A stretch of 56,430 bases of DNA from Mesotaenium endlicherianum (lineage: Eukaryota; Streptophyta; Zygnematophyceae; Zygnematales; Mesotaeniaceae). Location: assembly GCA_009602735.1 (NCBI GenBank), contig WELA01004388.1, forward strand, positions 430,488 to 486,917, written 5' to 3'. The translations under genes and the position numbers were made by a program. The notes beneath the pieces are model-generated. The model was not told the DNA's origin and did not search any database. It saw nothing but the letters and a program-made list of their open reading frames with translations. Every line of letters starts with the position of its first letter. Within the stretch, counting starts at the first letter, position 1. This document shows positions 53,933 to 56,430 of this stretch, piece by piece.

Positions 53933-56430
53933 TCGAGCACTGCCTGCTCTCCTTTTGAGATCAGCCAGGATACGTGGGGGTGCCTTTTGACGCAATCCTG
54001 AGACAAGTCATTGAACTTTGAGGTAGAAACCGTGATGAGGACCCTGACAGGAGACCGAGCGGGATTGCCGGCAGTGCAAGTCCCAGTACCCTAAGCTTGA
54101 TTCGTCTTTGCAGGCCATATCAACACCGAGTTACCTTTATTACCCTCCTTGGAGTCTGCCCTTGTGGGGGCAGACGGCACGCACTCCTGCGCCGGCATGC
54201 AATGCTGTGTAGATTTCTCTGATGATTTTGCGCGCGTGCACACATGCACGCACCCAAGTATAAATACAGATCTTCAGGATTGTGGATGTTCATGGTTTTT
54301 ACTTGTATATGTGTTTGTAGTCATGCATGAAGCGTCGGAGAAAAGTATGACAGATGTTGACAGGCAAGTAGGACCAGAGAGGAGTTTGTGTCTGGTGCTC
54401 TTCCTTGCAACGCAGGAGGAGCACAGCCATAGCTTTCCATGTATAAGAGAGAGAGGTTGTATTAAGAACAGGTTGTATGTGTTGTACATGCACCCACGCA
54501 CTCCTTCAGCAGAGTCACCTGATGTGCCGAGATGAGAGGGGGAGGCGGGGGTTGCGCAGGCAGGTGACCAGCTGTTCCTGGCTTGGAGCTGACAACGTGA
54601 CGCGTGGCGGCTCCACGAAAGTGACATATGCAGACGTCCACTGGGACCGCATGTATGACATCATCATCATCAAGGTAGAGCAATGACGCGCGCTTGAAAC
54701 ACGCCTCTTGGTGCGTCTTGCCTTTGTACGATGTGGAGCTTGACGAGTGACCGGCGCCTTTGGGTTGCCAACGGGCTGTAGTCCCCCCCAGACTTTGCTT
54801 CAATGACAGCCAGGTGGCAGCCGGGCGACAGCTGGCGTAGGGTGGGGAGCCTGCAGGGTTTGGAGCATGCTGGGAGCCTCTTGCCAGCGGCGGATTATGT
54901 GGACAGGTGTCCAGCAGACGAGAGAAGAGAATGCGTGCATGCAGTCCCTGTGTGAGCTGCGGACGTGTCTGTGGCCGCGGGGCCTCTGTATGAGGAGCAG
55001 GAGCAGGAGCAGGAGCAGCTGCATGTAAGAGTTGTCTGCAGTAATCTTGTGAGAGCGATATCCTATACCATGATGTCGACAAACAAGTATGGAAATAATA
55101 GGTGGGTGGTATATACTGTCCGACGAACCTACTTGCACGCAAAGAACCCGGGTGCTTTATGGCACATTGATCTGCAAGGGCCCTGCGGGTAGGGGGTTAT
55201 TTACCTCCGCGCGGCTGCACATTGTGATGATGGGGGGGTGGGGTGGGGTGGTGTGGGAGAGGAGCAGTGCGAGCTGGACGGGCCGACGGGCGCCCTGGGC
55301 GGCTACGCCACCGCCAAGATCCACGAGGAGGAGACTATCTTCTACAGGTGTGTGTCTATGTGTGCCAGTGTGTGCGTGTTGCGCGCGCGGGCGTGCACGT
55401 GTGCGCACGTGCGTGTGCGTAATGCGTGCATGTGTTCCCAACACAGATGGCCATCTATCGGTTGTATGCCCCAGAGAGGAAGGGATAGACAAGCAGCCGC
55501 CTATGGACTTCCATGTAGGCTCTCTGACTCTAGCTCCAACTCTAGGCTTGGGGCCTCCGACTCAAGGGAGGTTGGCACTAAGATGCAGAGAGTGCAGAAA
55601 GCCCTCAGGGCTGGGTGTGGAGCTGCAGGCACAGAATAGCCCTCTTGAAGGCCGCGCGGTTAGGGACGTGGTTAGCAGCACCAGTGCCCTTCTCACACTT
55701 CTGCTTTTTTCTTCTGGCAACCCACCTGCCTACCTGCCTGCTTGAGCGCCTGTCTGTACATCGCTGCCTGTCTGTCTGAGCGCCTGCGCATTAGGCTGTG
55801 CGTCCCTTTTTCCCCTGCCCCCCCGAGGGGATGGACCGCATGCCCAGGGTGAGTGTATACTGTTAGAGAAACGCCAGCTGAGGAGCGGAGCAGACTCAGA
55901 GTGCTGCCTGGCCTCGGCTTTGTGGGGCTCTCTTTTTCTTGTTCTCTCGCAGAGGGAGGGGCTGAGGCTCAGTTGCCTGCCATGTGTCCTCTGCTGCGCC
56001 TGGCGTGTGGTCTGGCCGTGTGTGTTTGTGTCGCAAACGCCAATCAAGGGGCGTGCGAGCAGAGAGGAGGAGGAGACGCTGCACACTGTTGACCCCCCGC
56101 CGTCCGAGATGCTCCCCCATCGCCTCACTGTCTGCACGCCACCTGTCCGTCGACCGCTGGAGGCCCGCGCCGTCATCGAGTTCATAGAGTACCACCGCCA
56201 CCTGGGCGCCACCCGGGTGGTGCTGTACGATGCGGGCGCTTTCGACGCCAACCTGGCGGCGCTGCTGGACGCCCACTTGGCGGCAGGCACGCTGCAAGTG
56301 GTCCCCTTCCGAGAGGTGCCGAAATACGACATGCACGGCGACGGATTCGTACGCTTCCCTCCCTCCCTCCCTCCCTTTCCCCCCACCCCCTCTCCCCCTC
56401 CCTCCCGGGCACAGCCACCCCCTCCACCCG
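51227..56430 (+). CDS. GT92 (DUF23)-like glycosyltransferase, 3' end beyond window
   Basis: A type II membrane protein resembling plant GT92/galactan synthase-like enzymes, which act in the Golgi and add sugars to wall glycans. Likely exons: 51227-51324 (MFETQRRVTGG, cytosolic tail); 52338-52537 (membrane helix VLLGAAAVLVGLLIGYLLF); 53019-53149 (NTWRGYEAYQRVLARL); 53710 to about 53818 (GPYGYAQLSAHRLTRSSFAS); about 54565-54674 (SCSWLGADN, then DVHWDRMYDIIIIK); about 55265-55347 (GGYATAKIHEEETIFYR); and about 56077-56348 (ARAVIEFIEYHRHLGATRVV, LYDAGAFDANLAALL), the start of the GT92 catalytic domain. The Asp-x-Asp region would lie outside the window. Phases agree for the first three joins. An additional exon at 51713-51846 fits exon 1 but not exon 3 in phase, so it is an alternative. 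Fold assignment is good; substrate is unknown. Confidence 0.75.
53392..53440. repeat. (CA/CGCA)n microsatellite
   Basis: Alternating CACA and CACG units inside an intron of the glycosyltransferase gene. No coding meaning. Confidence 0.8.
53882..53929. repeat. (CT)n microsatellite
   Basis: An uninterrupted CT dinucleotide run of about 46 bases in an intron of the glycosyltransferase gene. It is the same dinucleotide as the (AG)n tract in the folate synthase gene. Confidence 0.9.

Noticed and set aside
54780..55030. Exons encoding CFNDSQVAAGRQL and the Gln-Glu repeat segment of the glycosyltransferase
   Set aside because: Both look tempting next to GT92 homology, but splice sites and phases could not be made to agree, so they are not included in the model.

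Overview
This is nuclear DNA of a eukaryote, most likely a green-lineage organism and probably an alga. The genes are split by GT-AG introns of a few hundred to over 1,300 bases. Exons are strongly GC-rich and rich in trinucleotide repeats. The recognisable proteins look like plant or algal homologues, and one retroelement has a plant-type initiator-Met tRNA primer site. I cannot name the species.

Left part (1-22.9 kb), host genes. An unrecognised minus-strand gene with a long disordered region lies at about 0.8-2.7 kb. A two-exon BolA2-type gene (4762-6395, +) encodes an Fe-S/glutaredoxin partner. A multiple inositol polyphosphate phosphatase (MINPP-type histidine phosphatase; 13247 down to at least 8698, -) has a signal peptide, an RHGxRxP active site and a HAE motif. 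A FolC-type dihydrofolate/folylpolyglutamate synthase (22861 down to 15197, -) has at least ten exons. One of its introns holds an (AG)n tract with a 155-base N gap.

Middle part (23.3-50.0 kb), a nest of Ty3/gypsy LTR retroelements in both orientations. Element A (-) is a 5' LTR plus gag. Element D (-) is a chromovirus pol with an internal deletion; it is followed by an unusual extra ORF and a 3' LTR. Element B (+, about 12 kb) shares its gag with A and is the most striking object here. Between its protease and reverse transcriptase lies a C5 cytosine DNA methyltransferase domain, and after its integrase lies a C4HC3 PHD finger, so one retroelement carries a candidate methylation writer and a candidate chromatin reader. 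B is broken by a D-type solo LTR inside the methyltransferase and a C-type solo LTR between RNase H and integrase. Both insertions have 5-bp target duplications. Nonsense codons and frameshifts add to the damage. Element C (+) is a near-complete but decayed chromovirus with a chromodomain, both LTRs and a primer-binding site.

Right part (50-56.4 kb). After an apparently empty spacer, a plus-strand gene (51227 to beyond the window end) encodes a type II membrane protein resembling GT92 (DUF23/galactan synthase-like) glycosyltransferases.

Single N characters mark unresolved joins. At least two have the same 33-39 bases on both sides and are almost certainly assembly duplications. No tRNA, rRNA or CRISPR features were seen.
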